Below are positions 43,426-52,931 of a stretch of DNA of 64,000 nt, one piece after another. Numbering within the stretch: position 1 is the stretch's first letter; the number at the start of each line of letters is the position of its first letter. Origin of the DNA: Martinezella rhizogenes (GTDB taxonomy: Bacteria; Pseudomonadota; Alphaproteobacteria; Rhizobiales; Rhizobiaceae); assembly GCF_027460065.1 (NCBI RefSeq), contig NZ_JAPYZZ010000001.1:314864-378863 (forward strand), written 5' to 3'. The translations under genes and the position numbers were made by a program. Below the pieces are notes generated by a model. That model had not been told where the DNA came from. It saw nothing but the letters and a program-made list of their open reading frames with translations, and made no database searches.

Positions 43426-43440
43426 TTGACGTTTACGTTA
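43426..43440. promoter_or_regulatory. Candidate operator upstream of fadD
   Basis: TTGACGTTTACGTTA shares the ACGTTTACG core with the site before the nitronate monooxygenase gene (31442-31466); both are preceded by ATATTGAC or similar. Candidate site for a shared MerR-type catabolic regulator. Confidence 0.4.
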
Positions 43441-43667
43441 GAGTTAAATAGGCTTTGCCGATGTGATGGACGTCAAGGAATTACGCGTCTATCATTCGTT
43501 ACCGGGGAGCGAGAGGAGCGGTCGATCCGGTGACGCCACATGAGGTTCCCTCAACCCCGGTCGCATATGCCGGTTGATGCTGGAGCCTCGTGACTATCAG
43601 GCAGCACAAAGCGCCTCTTCGCGTTTCATGGAACGCGCGGCGCGACAAAGACTCTGGGAGGAGCAGC

Positions 43668-45380
43668 ATGAGTGAATTGTCCCTGGGACATCCGGAAAAT
43701 GTCGGTGTTGCCAAGCGTTGGCTGGCATCCTATCCGCCGGGCGTGCCTTCAGAGATCCCCGCCTCGGCAAACGCCTCCCTCGTCCACCTTCTCGAAAAGA
43801 GCTGCAAGCAATTTGCCGACCGCAAGGCTTTTTCCAGCATGGGAAAATCCCTGACCTACCGGGAACTCGACGCTGACACCCGCGCGGTCGCCGCCTGGCT
43901 GCAATCCAGAGGACTGGAAAAAGGCGACCGGGTTGCGGTGATGATGCCGAACATCCTGCAAAATCCCGTCGCGGTTTATGGAATTCTGCGGGCGGGCATG
44001 GTCGTGGTCAACGTCAACCCGCTCTATACCCCGCGCGAACTCGAGCATCAGCTCAAGGACTCCGGCGCGAAAGCACTATTCGTTCTGGAGAACTTCGCCC
44101 ATGTGGCGCAGCAGGCTGTACCGAAAACCGCCGTCCGGCATGTGGTGGTCGCGGCGATGGGCGATCTTCTCGGCCTCAAGGGGCATATCGTCAATCTGGT
44201 GGTTCGCAAGGTCAAGAAGCTGGTGCCGGCCTATGCCATTCCCGGCTCGATCAGCTTCAAGTCCATGCTGAAGGAAGGCCAGGGGGTTTCCCTGAAGCCC
44301 GCCGGCCTCACGGCGCAGGACATCGCCTTCCTGCAATATACCGGTGGGACGACGGGCGTATCCAAGGGCGCGATCCTCACCCATGCCAATCTTCTCGCCA
44401 ACAAGGCGCAGATCAGCCTGTGGCTGGACGCTGCCTTCAGCGGCCGCAAGGACCACCCCGAGGTTCTCAACTTCATCTGCGCGCTGCCGCTCTACCATAT
44501 CTTCGCACTGACGGTGAATTCACTGATGGGCATTGCGCTCGGCGGCCATAATCTGCTGATCGCCAATCCGCGCGACATTCCCGGCTTCGTAAAAGAGCTT
44601 TCGCATTATCAGCCGCATATCTTCCCTGGCCTCACCACGCTTTTCAATGCGTTGATGAACAATGAAGAGTTCCGCAAACTTGACCTGTCGTCGCTCATCT
44701 TCGTACTCGGCGGTGGCATGGCAGTGCAAAGGCCGGTGGCCGAACGCTGGCTTTCCGTGGTCGGCTGCCCTATCACCGAAGGTTACGGGCTGTCGGAAAC
44801 TTCGCCCGTCGCCACCGTCAACCGGCTCGATGCTGCGGAATTCAGCGGCACCATCGGTCTGCCCATCTCCTCGACGGAAATCGATATTCGCGATGAGGAC
44901 GGCAACAGCCTGCCAACAGGCGAAGTCGGCGAGATTTGCATTCGCGGGCCGCAGGTCATGGCCGGTTACTGGCAGCGGCCCGATGAAACCGCAAAGGCAA
45001 TGACGACAGACGGCTTCTTCCGCTCGGGCGACATGGGGTTCATGGATGAACGCGGTTACACCAAGATCGTTGATCGCAAGAAGGACATGATCCTCGTTTC
45101 CGGATTCAACGTCTATCCGAACGAGGTGGAAGAAGTGGCCGCCAGCCATCCGGGCGTGCTGGAATGCGCCGCAATCGGCGTTCCGGACGAACATTCCGGC
45201 GAAACGGTCAAGCTTTTCGTCGTCAAGAAGGACCAGTCCCTGACGGAAGCGGACCTCAAAGCCTTCTGCGCCAAGAACCTGACGAACTACAAGCGGCCGA
45301 AGATCATCGAGTTCCGCACCGAACTGCCGAAATCGAATGTCGGCAAGATTTTGCGGCGCGAATTGCGCAATCTGAACTGA
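43668..45380 (+). CDS. fadD: Long-chain acyl-CoA synthetase
   Basis: 570 residues from ATG 43668, with GGGAGGAG upstream; the frame is open 26 codons further but that part is not conserved-looking. ANL superfamily adenylate motif YTGGTTGVSKGAI, and downstream GYGLSETSPVATVN, GYWQRPDETAKAM, SGDMGFMDERGYTKIVDRKKDMILVSGFNVYPNEVE, with the C-terminal catalytic Lys in SNVGKILRREL. Activates fatty acids for beta-oxidation. It has its own terminator. Confidence 0.95.
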   Translation: MSELSLGHPENVGVAKRWLASYPPGVPSEIPASANASLVHLLEKSCKQFADRKAFSSMGKSLTYRELDADTRAVAAWLQSRGLEKGDRVAVMMPNILQNPVAVYGILRAGMVVVNVNPLYTPRELEHQLKDSGAKALFVLENFAHVAQQAVPKTAVRHVVVAAMGDLLGLKGHIVNLVVRKVKKLVPAYAIPGSISFKSMLKEGQGVSLKPAGLTAQDIAFLQYTGGTTGVSKGAILTHANLLANKAQISLWLDAAFSGRKDHPEVLNFICALPLYHIFALTVNSLMGIALGGHNLLIANPRDIPGFVKELSHYQPHIFPGLTTLFNALMNNEEFRKLDLSSLIFVLGGGMAVQRPVAERWLSVVGCPITEGYGLSETSPVATVNRLDAAEFSGTIGLPISSTEIDIRDEDGNSLPTGEVGEICIRGPQVMAGYWQRPDETAKAMTTDGFFRSGDMGFMDERGYTKIVDRKKDMILVSGFNVYPNEVEEVAASHPGVLECAAIGVPDEHSGETVKLFVVKKDQSLTEADLKAFCAKNLTNYKRPKIIEFRTELPKSNVGKILRRELRNLN

Positions 45381-45388
45381 ACGAAGAG

Positions 45389-45414
45389 AGAGCCGGGCGA
45401 CCGGCTCTTTTCTT
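45389..45414 (+). terminator. Terminator of fadD
   Basis: AGAGCCGG and CCGGCTCT form an 8-bp stem with a GCGA loop, followed by TTTCTT. Confidence 0.85.
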
Positions 45415-45489
45415 ATCGAAGTCGCCTTGATTTGGTCGCCTGAAAAAGAATAGTTTCCTCATCCTTCCACGGAAGCCGAGGAGCACATG

Positions 45490-47115
45490 ATGCAGGCCAC
45501 CATCGAAAAACTCAAAGCAACGGCAAGCAGCACAGCCGCAACCGATCTTCGCGCCGCTTTTGCGGCCGATGACAAGAGATTCAGCCGTTTCAGCGTAAAA
45601 TTCGATGACCTGCTGATGGATTACTCCAAATGCGCCGTCAACGAGGAGATCGTCACGCTTCTCGAACAGCTCGCACGCGAAGGCGGTGTCGAGGCCAAGC
45701 GCGAGGAGATGTTCTCCGGCAAGGCGATTAACTTCACCGAAGACCGCGCCGTGCTGCATACTGCGCTGCGCAATCGTTCCAACACGCCTGTACTCGTGGA
45801 TGGCAAGGATGTGATGCCCGATGTGAACGCCGTGCTGGCGGCCATGGGCAAGTTTGCCGACGCCATCCGCTCCGGTTCGCTCAAGGGCGCGACCGGCAAA
45901 AAGATCACCGACGTCGTCAATATCGGCATTGGCGGTTCCGATCTCGGCCCGGTCATGGCGACGCTGGCGCTCGCGCCTTTCCATGACGGCCCGCGTGCCC
46001 ATTTCGTCTCGAATATCGACGGCGCGCATATTGCCGATACGCTGAAACTTCTCGATCCGGAAACTTCGCTCTTTATCATCGCATCGAAGACCTTCACCAC
46101 CATCGAGACGATGACGAATGCCGCCACCGCGCGCCGTTTCATCGCCGAAAAGCTGGGCGAAGGCGCCGTCAAGCACCACTTCGCCGCCGTTTCCACCGCG
46201 CTGGACAAGGTCGCCGCCTTCGGTATCGAAAGCGACCGCATCTTCGGTTTCTGGGACTGGGTGGGCGGACGTTATTCGATCTGGTCGGCCATCGGCCTGC
46301 CACTGATGATCGCCATCGGACCGGACAATTTCGGTAAATTCCTGGATGGCGCGCATGCCATGGATCGCCACTTCCGCGAAGCGCCGATCCGCGAAAACCT
46401 GCCGATGCTGCTCGGCCTCATCGGTTTTTATAACCGTAACGTGCTGAACTATCCGACACGCGCGATCCTGCCCTATGACCAGCGTCTTTCGCGCTTCCCG
46501 GCCTATCTGCAGCAGCTCGACATGGAATCGAACGGCAAGGGTGTGACCATCGACGGCACCCCGGTCGAAGGCCAGTCCGGCCCGGTTGTCTGGGGCGAGC
46601 CCGGCACCAACGGCCAGCACGCCTTCTACCAGCTGATCCACCAGGGCACGAGCGTCATCCCGGCGGAATTCATGATCGCCGCCAATGGCTTCGAGCCGGA
46701 ACTGCGCCATCAGCACCAGCTTCTCATCGCCAATTGCCTGGCGCAGTCGGAAGCGCTGATGAAGGGACGCACGCTTGCCGAGGCGAAAGCCCAGCTCACC
46801 TCCAAGGGCATGGAAGACAAACTCGCCGACTTTATCGCGCCGCACCGCGTCTTCACCGGCAATCGCCCGTCCATCACCTTCGTCTATGACAAGCTGACGC
46901 CTTTTGCACTTGGCCGGCTGATCGCGCTCTATGAACACCGCGTTTTCGTGGAAGGCGTGCTGTTCCGCATCAACTCCTTTGATCAGTGGGGCGTGGAGCT
47001 TGGCAAGGAACTGGCAACCGGCCTGCTTCCCGTCGTCGAAGGCAAGGAAAGTGCTGCTGGCCATGACAGCTCGACGCAGGGGCTGGTGAAGGCGCTGGCG
47101 GGTCTGGCCGGATAA
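45490..47115 (+). CDS. pgi: Glucose-6-phosphate isomerase
   Basis: 541 residues from ATG 45490; the ATG one codon earlier (45487) is only three bases from the GAGGAG site, so the second is better placed. PGI signatures are present: [35 protein letters not shown], and the C-terminal region [11 protein letters not shown]. Interconverts glucose-6-phosphate and fructose-6-phosphate. It is followed by a strong terminator, so the next gene on the strand is separate. Confidence 0.97.
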   Translation: MQATIEKLKATASSTAATDLRAAFAADDKRFSRFSVKFDDLLMDYSKCAVNEEIVTLLEQLAREGGVEAKREEMFSGKAINFTEDRAVLHTALRNRSNTPVLVDGKDVMPDVNAVLAAMGKFADAIRSGSLKGATGKKITDVVNIGIGGSDLGPVMATLALAPFHDGPRAHFVSNIDGAHIADTLKLLDPETSLFIIASKTFTTIETMTNAATARRFIAEKLGEGAVKHHFAAVSTALDKVAAFGIESDRIFGFWDWVGGRYSIWSAIGLPLMIAIGPDNFGKFLDGAHAMDRHFREAPIRENLPMLLGLIGFYNRNVLNYPTRAILPYDQRLSRFPAYLQQLDMESNGKGVTIDGTPVEGQSGPVVWGEPGTNGQHAFYQLIHQGTSVIPAEFMIAANGFEPELRHQHQLLIANCLAQSEALMKGRTLAEAKAQLTSKGMEDKLADFIAPHRVFTGNRPSITFVYDKLTPFALGRLIALYEHRVFVEGVLFRINSFDQWGVELGKELATGLLPVVEGKESAAGHDSSTQGLVKALAGLAG

Positions 47116-47138
47116 ACCCAGCCATCACGATCTTGCGA

Positions 47139-47165
47139 AAGCCGGAAGGAAACTTCCGGCTTTTT
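47139..47165 (+). terminator. Terminator of pgi
   Basis: AAGCCGGAAG and CTTCCGGCTT form a perfect 10-bp stem with a GAAA tetraloop, then TTT. Confidence 0.9.
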
Positions 47166-47203
47166 CAATACAGCATGGATGAGATGTCGTTTTGCAGGTG
47201 GCT

Positions 47204-48073
47204 ATGCCGTTCCGGCCGGGAAAGGATTTCCTGGAGTTTCATGATCTGCCCTCGGATGCCGTCCTATCGATCGTGGACCGTGCCGGCAGTCTGGCCGGGC
47301 ACTGGTCGACGGCCACCATGCCACAAACTCTCAAGGGAAAGCGCGTCGGGCTGATCGTTGATGACACCGGCTGGCGCAATACCGCAGCCTTCGATCTTGG
47401 TATACAGGCGATGGGCGGCATTTGCGTCACCGTTCCAATCAACTTTAATGGCCGCGAAGACATTGTCGATCTGGCGGGCTATCTCGACAATTGGTTCGAC
47501 CTGCTGATTGTCCGCACGAAAGAACTCTCGACGCTGCGAGTACTTGCAGCCGAGATGAGTGCACCCGTCATTAACGCGCGGACCAGGTCCAATCATCCAT
47601 GCGAAACGCTTGGCGATTTGGCCTACGTCAAAAGTGTAAGGGGCCGTATGGATGACCTCAAAATTGTGGGTGTGGCACCGGATGCCAATATTCTACGCTC
47701 ATGGGTAGAGGCCTCGATATCCCTGCCCATTCAGGTCACGCAGGTCTATCCCAATCAATGGCATGTCTCCGATCCCGCGCTCACCAATTCAAACTTCAGG
47801 ACAAGCTCCGACATTACGGAATTGCTCGATGCGGATGTGATCATTACCGATTCCTGGCCTGCTGGATCGGATCACGATCTTGCAGATTTTAGCATATCCG
47901 CATCCCTTCTCGACAGTATGAGGCCTGGCACGATCTTTTTGCCCTGCCCGCCGGTCACCCGTGGACAGGAAGTAACGGCAGACGCCATGCTGCACCCGGC
48001 CTGCCAAAGCCGGGCCGCCAAGGCCTATCTTCTGCACGCGCAGAACGCCCTGATGGAATTTCTTTTGACCTGA
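47204..48073 (+). CDS. Degenerate ornithine carbamoyltransferase-family protein
   Basis: 289 residues from ATG 47204 (TTG 47192 and GTG 47198 are in-frame alternatives). The carbamoyltransferase fold is recognisable, but the carbamoyl-phosphate loop STRTR is replaced by GWRNT (residues 56-60; only the central Arg58 is kept, in DDTGWRNTAAFD). HPC at 131-133 is kept, and the HCLPAHR motif reads PCPPVTR (247-253). The true argF at 17528 is intact, so this one either uses other substrates or is a non-catalytic regulator. Reading frame is complete, with no stop or frameshift. Confidence 0.8.
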   Translation: MPFRPGKDFLEFHDLPSDAVLSIVDRAGSLAGHWSTATMPQTLKGKRVGLIVDDTGWRNTAAFDLGIQAMGGICVTVPINFNGREDIVDLAGYLDNWFDLLIVRTKELSTLRVLAAEMSAPVINARTRSNHPCETLGDLAYVKSVRGRMDDLKIVGVAPDANILRSWVEASISLPIQVTQVYPNQWHVSDPALTNSNFRTSSDITELLDADVIITDSWPAGSDHDLADFSISASLLDSMRPGTIFLPCPPVTRGQEVTADAMLHPACQSRAAKAYLLHAQNALMEFLLT

Positions 48074-48088
48074 GACGGCGCTGCGTCT

Positions 48089-48817
48089 TCAAATATAAAG
48101 TGCTGCCATCTTCCGCCACGCACCGGCACGATGGGCACGCCCTTCCCAGACATGCAGCTGATGCCCCACCTGCTTGTCTGAAAGCAGGCGGCTCAGATGA
48201 TGGTTGTTGTCCAGAAACGGGTCGGCATCGCCGATGGTGAAGACCATATCGATGCGGCGCAGCTGTTCCAGCCGGAAGGGGCAGGCAAGGCCGGGCAGAA
48301 AGTGGCTCGGCATGTGGAAATAGACGTCGTCGTCATAATAGCCGTCGAACAGATCGCCGAAGGATTCCACCTTCATCGTCAGATCATAACGGCCGGAAAA
48401 GGCGACGAGCTTGGTGAAGAGATGCGGGTGGCGGAAGACGAGGCTGGCGGCCTGAAAGGCACCGAGGCTGCAGCCCTGCACAATGGTGCTGCCATCAGGA
48501 TTTTTCTCGGCCATCAACGGCAGTACTTCGTTGAGAATATAGGCCTCAAGTGCGGCGTGGCGGCGCACACGGTCGGCGGGATGGTGATGGCCCGCGTAAA
48601 AACTTTCCCGTGCCAGACCCTCGATACAATAAAGCTGGAGGTGGCCGGCCTCCAGCTTGTCGGACAGGCTCGCGACGATGCCCAATTCCTCATATTCGAA
48701 AAATCGCCCGTCGCGTGTCGGGAACATCAGCACCTTCGCACCGGCATGACCGAATATCAGGAGCTCCATGTCACGATGGAGCCTGTGACTATACCAGCGG
48801 AGATATTCGCGTTTCAT
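48089..48817 (-). CDS. Alpha/beta hydrolase, esterase-D-like
   Basis: 242 residues. Nucleophile elbow GCSLGA with S117 (QGCSLGAFQAASLV), a probable Asp in GDADPFLDNN and a His near the end in GRAHRAGAWR. The sequence resembles the Esterase (PF00756)-type group. Substrate unknown. Its start overlaps the stop of the upstream hydrolase by four bases (ATGA), so the two are translated together and probably act in one pathway. Confidence 0.85.
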   Translation of the reverse strand: MKREYLRWYSHRLHRDMELLIFGHAGAKVLMFPTRDGRFFEYEELGIVASLSDKLEAGHLQLYCIEGLARESFYAGHHHPADRVRRHAALEAYILNEVLPLMAEKNPDGSTIVQGCSLGAFQAASLVFRHPHLFTKLVAFSGRYDLTMKVESFGDLFDGYYDDDVYFHMPSHFLPGLACPFRLEQLRRIDMVFTIGDADPFLDNNHHLSRLLSDKQVGHQLHVWEGRAHRAGAWRKMAALYI

Positions 48818-49779
48818 GGCACCTTGAAAAACCGTCTGACCTTGTCCTTATGGACCGCATCTTGCGATGCGCTGTCAGCGTATTCGAAATGGCCCGCGTC
48901 TAGGATGAAGATTTCATTAAATTTTGATTGCGGCAAAGCATTGGCCACCGCGAACTGGCAGGGCGGCGCCACGGCTGGATCGAAAAGCGCCGGCGCGACC
49001 AGCATCGGCACTTTTATACGGGCTGCGGCACAGGCTGCATCGAACAGACGCAACGTCTCGAGCACATGGGCGTGGGTCTTCTGATAGGTCTGAACCGCAT
49101 CCGCACTGCCAACGGTGGGCAACGTCAACCAGAATGGCCGATGGCCGAAGGTCGGCACGACAAGATGACCGCGGTCGATGCGCGCGTCGAAAGGAATGGC
49201 CAGGGCACCGATGCCGCCGCCGAAGCTGATGCCGCTATACCCCACCTTCCCCTCCAGCCAGGGATAAAGGCTGACGAGCGTCGATACGGCGACCCACAGA
49301 TCATCGACGCAACCGCCGATGATGTAGTCATCCTTCCGGTCGATATTATAGAGGACATGCAGGGCCGGATCGGACGAAATCGGCGGGCAGGCGCTGAGCG
49401 AAAGCCCACGAAAACAGGGAAACAGCACGGCTGTCTCTTCCATCGGCACATCGAAATCGGGCTCTCCGCGTCCGCCATAACCATGGCCGACGACGAGGCC
49501 GCGCCGCACCTGTCCCTCACGCGGCAAAAGCAGCCACCCGCCGATACGGAAACCGTCGGTGGATGTGTAGGAAAGATCGAGGACCTGCCAGCGGGGATGG
49601 GTTAACTTGCTCCTGCGCAACACCGGTCGCGGATCTGTTGCGAGCGCACGGCGATAGCGTTTTTTCCAGAAATCATCAAACCCCGGAGGCGCTTCCGGCG
49701 GGGTAATGGCGAGCAACTGCTCGCGCTGCATGCCATAAGTGGGGTCGAAATCGAAAGGATGGGTTTTGGGAACGCTCAT
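48814..49779 (-). CDS. Acetylxylan-esterase-like hydrolase (AXE1 family)
   Basis: About 321 residues from ATG 49779 (MSVPKTHPFDFDPTYG); ATG 49788 is an alternative and the frame is open to 49884. The AXE1 (PF05448) group features are GFDDFWKKRYRRAL, SYTSTDGFRIGGWLLLP, VVGHGYGGRG, and the nucleophile elbow GYSGISFGGGIGA. The family removes acetyl groups from oligosaccharides or cephalosporin C. It is the upstream partner of the esterase-like gene. Substrate unknown; plant-polysaccharide breakdown is a guess from the family. Confidence 0.85.
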   Translation of the reverse strand: MSVPKTHPFDFDPTYGMQREQLLAITPPEAPPGFDDFWKKRYRRALATDPRPVLRRSKLTHPRWQVLDLSYTSTDGFRIGGWLLLPREGQVRRGLVVGHGYGGRGEPDFDVPMEETAVLFPCFRGLSLSACPPISSDPALHVLYNIDRKDDYIIGGCVDDLWVAVSTLVSLYPWLEGKVGYSGISFGGGIGALAIPFDARIDRGHLVVPTFGHRPFWLTLPTVGSADAVQTYQKTHAHVLETLRLFDAACAAARIKVPMLVAPALFDPAVAPPCQFAVANALPQSKFNEIFILDAGHFEYADSASQDAVHKDKVRRFFKVP

Positions 49780-49903
49780 GCGATGCATGTTTCGTGAAAA
49801 ACCGGCGGAGACAAGCTTGAGAATCGCGAAATAACGGTTTTTTACGGCTTTAGCGCCGGGAAGAGTGTTGAACCACCTTTTCAAAATGGTTCAACCGTGC
49901 CCT

Positions 49904-50830
49904 TCATAAACCGATTTCATGCGCGAAAGGCGGATTTGCGCCAGCGCGCGAGACAGTAACCGCAGCCGCTTTCGCACCGAGCGACAGGGCTTTCCTGATC
50001 TGCTCTTCGGTCAGCGACGCAACCTGCGCCTTGGTCAGCAGGCCCTGCATTTTCAGTGATGCGAGAATGCCGGCGTCGAAGGTATCGCCCGCACCGACCG
50101 TATCGACCACCTCCACGCGTTCAGATGCAACTTCGACCTTCAGACCGGAAGTGTAACCCACGGCACCCTTGGCGCCACGGGTGACGACGACCAGTTTCGC
50201 ACCATGGTGCAGCCAATGGCGGGCAAGCGTATCCTCGTCGCCCTCCAGACCGAACCACGCCAGGTCCTCATCCGAGAACTTGACGATGTCAGACATGGCC
50301 GCCATGCGACGGATGCGGGCCATATGCGACTGCTTGTCCTTGATGAAGCCGGGACGAATATTCGGATCGAGCGAGATGACGCGGCTTTGGTGCTCGCGCG
50401 TCATCAGCGCCTCATAGGTGCTGCCGCAGGGCTCGGGAATGAGGCTGATAGCGCCGAAATGCAGCGCTTCGCAATCGGCACCGAGTGCCGGAAGCTCGGC
50501 CTCGCTGATCATCCGGCCGGCGGTGTTTTCATCGTAAAAGGCATAGGTCGCGTGGCCATCCACCAGCTTGACGAAGGCGATGGTGGTGGGGCGCGAAAGG
50601 GTGGCGCAATAGCTGAAGTCCACCTTGCTGGCGCGCAGGGTCTCCCGCAGGATATCGCCCATCATGTCATCGGAAAGACCGGTGAAAAACGCCGAGGGAA
50701 CGCCGAGACGCCCCAGCGCAATTGCCGTGTTGAAGACCGCTCCGCCTGCATAGGGGGCAAAACCCGCCTCACCCAGCGTCGTCTGCCGGGGCAGCATGTC
50801 GATCAGGGCTTCACCACAACACAGGATCAT
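49904..50830 (-). CDS. frk: Fructokinase, PfkB family
   Basis: 308 residues from ATG 50830, with GAGGAGG just upstream. PfkB signatures: GGAVFNTAIALGRLG near the start and DTVGAGDTFDAGIL with the catalytic Asp near the end; a phosphate-binding NPxxR-type region appears as LDPNIRPGFI. Rhizobial frk genes of this kind phosphorylate fructose; related family members act on other sugars. A palindrome TAAATCGATTTA lies 37-48 bp upstream. It is downstream of pyrE on the same strand. Confidence 0.88.
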   Translation of the reverse strand: MILCCGEALIDMLPRQTTLGEAGFAPYAGGAVFNTAIALGRLGVPSAFFTGLSDDMMGDILRETLRASKVDFSYCATLSRPTTIAFVKLVDGHATYAFYDENTAGRMISEAELPALGADCEALHFGAISLIPEPCGSTYEALMTREHQSRVISLDPNIRPGFIKDKQSHMARIRRMAAMSDIVKFSDEDLAWFGLEGDEDTLARHWLHHGAKLVVVTRGAKGAVGYTSGLKVEVASERVEVVDTVGAGDTFDAGILASLKMQGLLTKAQVASLTEEQIRKALSLGAKAAAVTVSRAGANPPFAHEIGL

Positions 50831-50866
50831 TACGGTCCTCCTCAAAACAGCAAAATCAAATGAACT

Positions 50867-50878
50867 TAAATCGATTTA
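50867..50878. promoter_or_regulatory. LacI-type palindrome upstream of frk
   Basis: TAAATCGATTTA is a perfect 12-bp palindrome centred on CG, the form typical of LacI-family operators, 37-48 bp before the frk start codon. No LacI gene is in the window. Confidence 0.5.
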
Positions 50879-50930
50879 GACGAAGATCGATCGGAAGGCC
50901 AGCCACAAGCTGGACTGGCCACATCCGAAA

Positions 50931-51629
50931 TCACGATTGCGGCAATTCGCTGACACCGCCGTGCTTTGCCGACCAGGGCAGCGGGTTATCGAGGAAGGCC
51001 TCGACCTCCGAAAGGGTCTTTTCGTCGAACAGTTTTTCAGCACGGGCGACCGCCAGAACATCGCGCCAGGTCGTCAGGTAATGCAGCTTGACATTGCCGT
51101 TGGCGAAACGCGCTTCAGCCTCCTCGAAGATGCCGTAATAGAAGAGCGCAATGCCGTGATCGACAATACCGCCCGCCGCACGGATGGCGTCGATGAAGGT
51201 GAACATCGAGCCGCCGGCCGTCGTCAGATCCTCGATGACCAGAACGCGGGCGCCTTCAGGCATATGGCCTTCGATCTGGGCGTTGCGGCCGTGGCCTTTT
51301 GGCTTCTTGCGGCAATAGATCATCGGCAGGCCAAGGCGCTCGGCAAGGAAAGCGGCGAAGGGAATGCCCGCTGTCTCACCACCGGCCACACAGTCGAATT
51401 TCTCGAAACCGGCCTCGCGCATCACTGCTGCTGCCGCGAAATCCATCGCCGCCGAGCGGACGCGCGGGAAGGAGATGAGCTTGCGCATATCGATGTAGAC
51501 GGGGCTCTTCATGCCCGAAGCGAAGGTATAGGGGCTTTCGGAATTAAAATGGACCGCCTTGATTTCCCACAACATCTTCGCAACCAGTTCCGCGACGACT
51601 GTGCGGTCGGTGAATGTGAAATGGTTCAT
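50931..51629 (-). CDS. pyrE: Orotate phosphoribosyltransferase
   Basis: 232 residues from ATG 51629. The PRPP motif [13 protein letters not shown] is clear, and the substrate loop [16 protein letters not shown] carries the catalytic lysine region. [21 protein letters not shown] is the start of the family fold. Converts orotate and PRPP to OMP. It is close to pyrC on the same strand, but a strong terminator lies between, so each has its own promoter. Confidence 0.97.
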   Translation of the reverse strand: MNHFTFTDRTVVAELVAKMLWEIKAVHFNSESPYTFASGMKSPVYIDMRKLISFPRVRSAAMDFAAAAVMREAGFEKFDCVAGGETAGIPFAAFLAERLGLPMIYCRKKPKGHGRNAQIEGHMPEGARVLVIEDLTTAGGSMFTFIDAIRAAGGIVDHGIALFYYGIFEEAEARFANGNVKLHYLTTWRDVLAVARAEKLFDEKTLSEVEAFLDNPLPWSAKHGGVSELPQS

Positions 51630-51746
51630 AGGCGTTCTCCTTTTTCGGCCTTGGTTTATCGCTCCGAAAACCCGCATCGGTGTTCGGAAAGCACGACGTC
51701 TTTGTTCGGTATTTCGTACCCCCGCAGGCGAATGCCTGTGGACCAT

Positions 51747-51773
51747 AACAAAACCGCCGGCAGTGCCGGCGGT
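51747..51773 (-). terminator. Terminator of pyrC
   Basis: On the minus strand ACCGCCGGC and GCCGGCGGT form a 9-bp stem with a 3-base loop, followed by TTTGTT. It starts nine bases after the pyrC stop. Confidence 0.88.
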
Positions 51774-51781
51774 CATAAAAA

Positions 51782-52819
51782 TCAGCTTACATCCCAATGA
51801 AGCGGGAACATCGGATCGAATACGGTCACCGGTCCGGCGCCCGTTTCAATCTTTTCGGGAAACGCCACCGCTTCCTCGCGCTTGACCAGGATGATGGTTT
51901 CTTCGTTCGGCGCAAGACCATACCACGCCGGGCCGTTGAGCGAGGCGAAGGCCTCCAGCTTATCGAGGGCATTCTCATCCTCGAAGACATGGGCAAGGCA
52001 GCTCATGGTATTGATGGAGGTATAGATGCCGGCGCAGCCGCAGGCGCATTCCTTCAGCGGGTCCACATGCGGGGCGGAATCCGTGCCGAGGAAGAAACGG
52101 GCATCACCCGAAGTCGCGGCAGCCCGCAGTGCCAGCCGATGCTCTTCGCGCTTGGCGACGGGCAGGCAATAATAATGCGGCTTGATACCGCCGACCAGAA
52201 TGGCGTTACGATTGATGATGAGGTGGTGGGTGGTAATGGAACCGGCCAGATTGGCCTTGGACGATTTGATGTAGTCGACACCATCGCGGGTAGTGATGTG
52301 CTCCATCGTCACCTTCAGTTCCGGCAGGCGCTGGCGCAGCGGCTTCAGAACCGTCTCGATGAAGGCTTTCTCCCGGTCGAAAATATCGACCTCTGGCGTC
52401 GTCACCTCGCCATGCACGCAGAGCGGCAGGCCAATCTTCGCCATGCGCTCCAGCACCGGCATCGCCTTATTGAAGTCGCGCACGCCGCCGTGGGAATTGG
52501 TTGTCGCACCCGCAGGATAGAGCTTCACGGCGGTGATGAGGCCACTTTTTTTGCCCTCTTCCACATCGTCGGCCTGCGTATCCTCGGTCAGGTAGAGGGT
52601 CATCAGCGGCTCGAAGCGGTCACCCGCCGGGATGGCCTTGACGATGCGTTCGCGATAGGCGCGGGCATCGTCGGTGGTGACGACCGGCGGCACGAGGTTC
52701 GGCATGATGATGGCGCGGGCGAAATGTCGGCTCGTATCCCCGATCACCCCTTCCAGCATGGCGCCATCACGAAGATGCAGGTGCCAGTCATCAGGGCGGC
52801 GCAGGGTGAGCGACTTCAT
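51782..52819 (-). CDS. pyrC: Dihydroorotase
   Basis: 345 residues from ATG 52819, with GAGG upstream. Zinc-binding HLHLRDG at the start, the carboxylated lysine in [19 protein letters not shown] in LCVHGEVT, and [11 protein letters not shown] near the C-terminus. Same length as E. coli PyrC. It makes dihydroorotate, the substrate of PyrD (1233 in this window). Confidence 0.97.
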   Translation of the reverse strand: MKSLTLRRPDDWHLHLRDGAMLEGVIGDTSRHFARAIIMPNLVPPVVTTDDARAYRERIVKAIPAGDRFEPLMTLYLTEDTQADDVEEGKKSGLITAVKLYPAGATTNSHGGVRDFNKAMPVLERMAKIGLPLCVHGEVTTPEVDIFDREKAFIETVLKPLRQRLPELKVTMEHITTRDGVDYIKSSKANLAGSITTHHLIINRNAILVGGIKPHYYCLPVAKREEHRLALRAAATSGDARFFLGTDSAPHVDPLKECACGCAGIYTSINTMSCLAHVFEDENALDKLEAFASLNGPAWYGLAPNEETIILVKREEAVAFPEKIETGAGPVTVFDPMFPLHWDVS

Positions 52820-52931
52820 CGGGATACCTCGGAGCATGATGGAATTGCGCTCGCTTAGCATCTTTTGTCGCGGGAAAACAGCCGCCAGAGACCATCGGGC
52901 AGCTGTAAACGTCATTTTTTTGAAGCGTGCT

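Noticed and set aside
45304-47064. Minus-strand open frame of 586 codons opposite pgi
   Set aside because: pgi on the plus strand has all family signatures; the antisense product shows no motif and low-complexity Arg/Gly/Asp runs.
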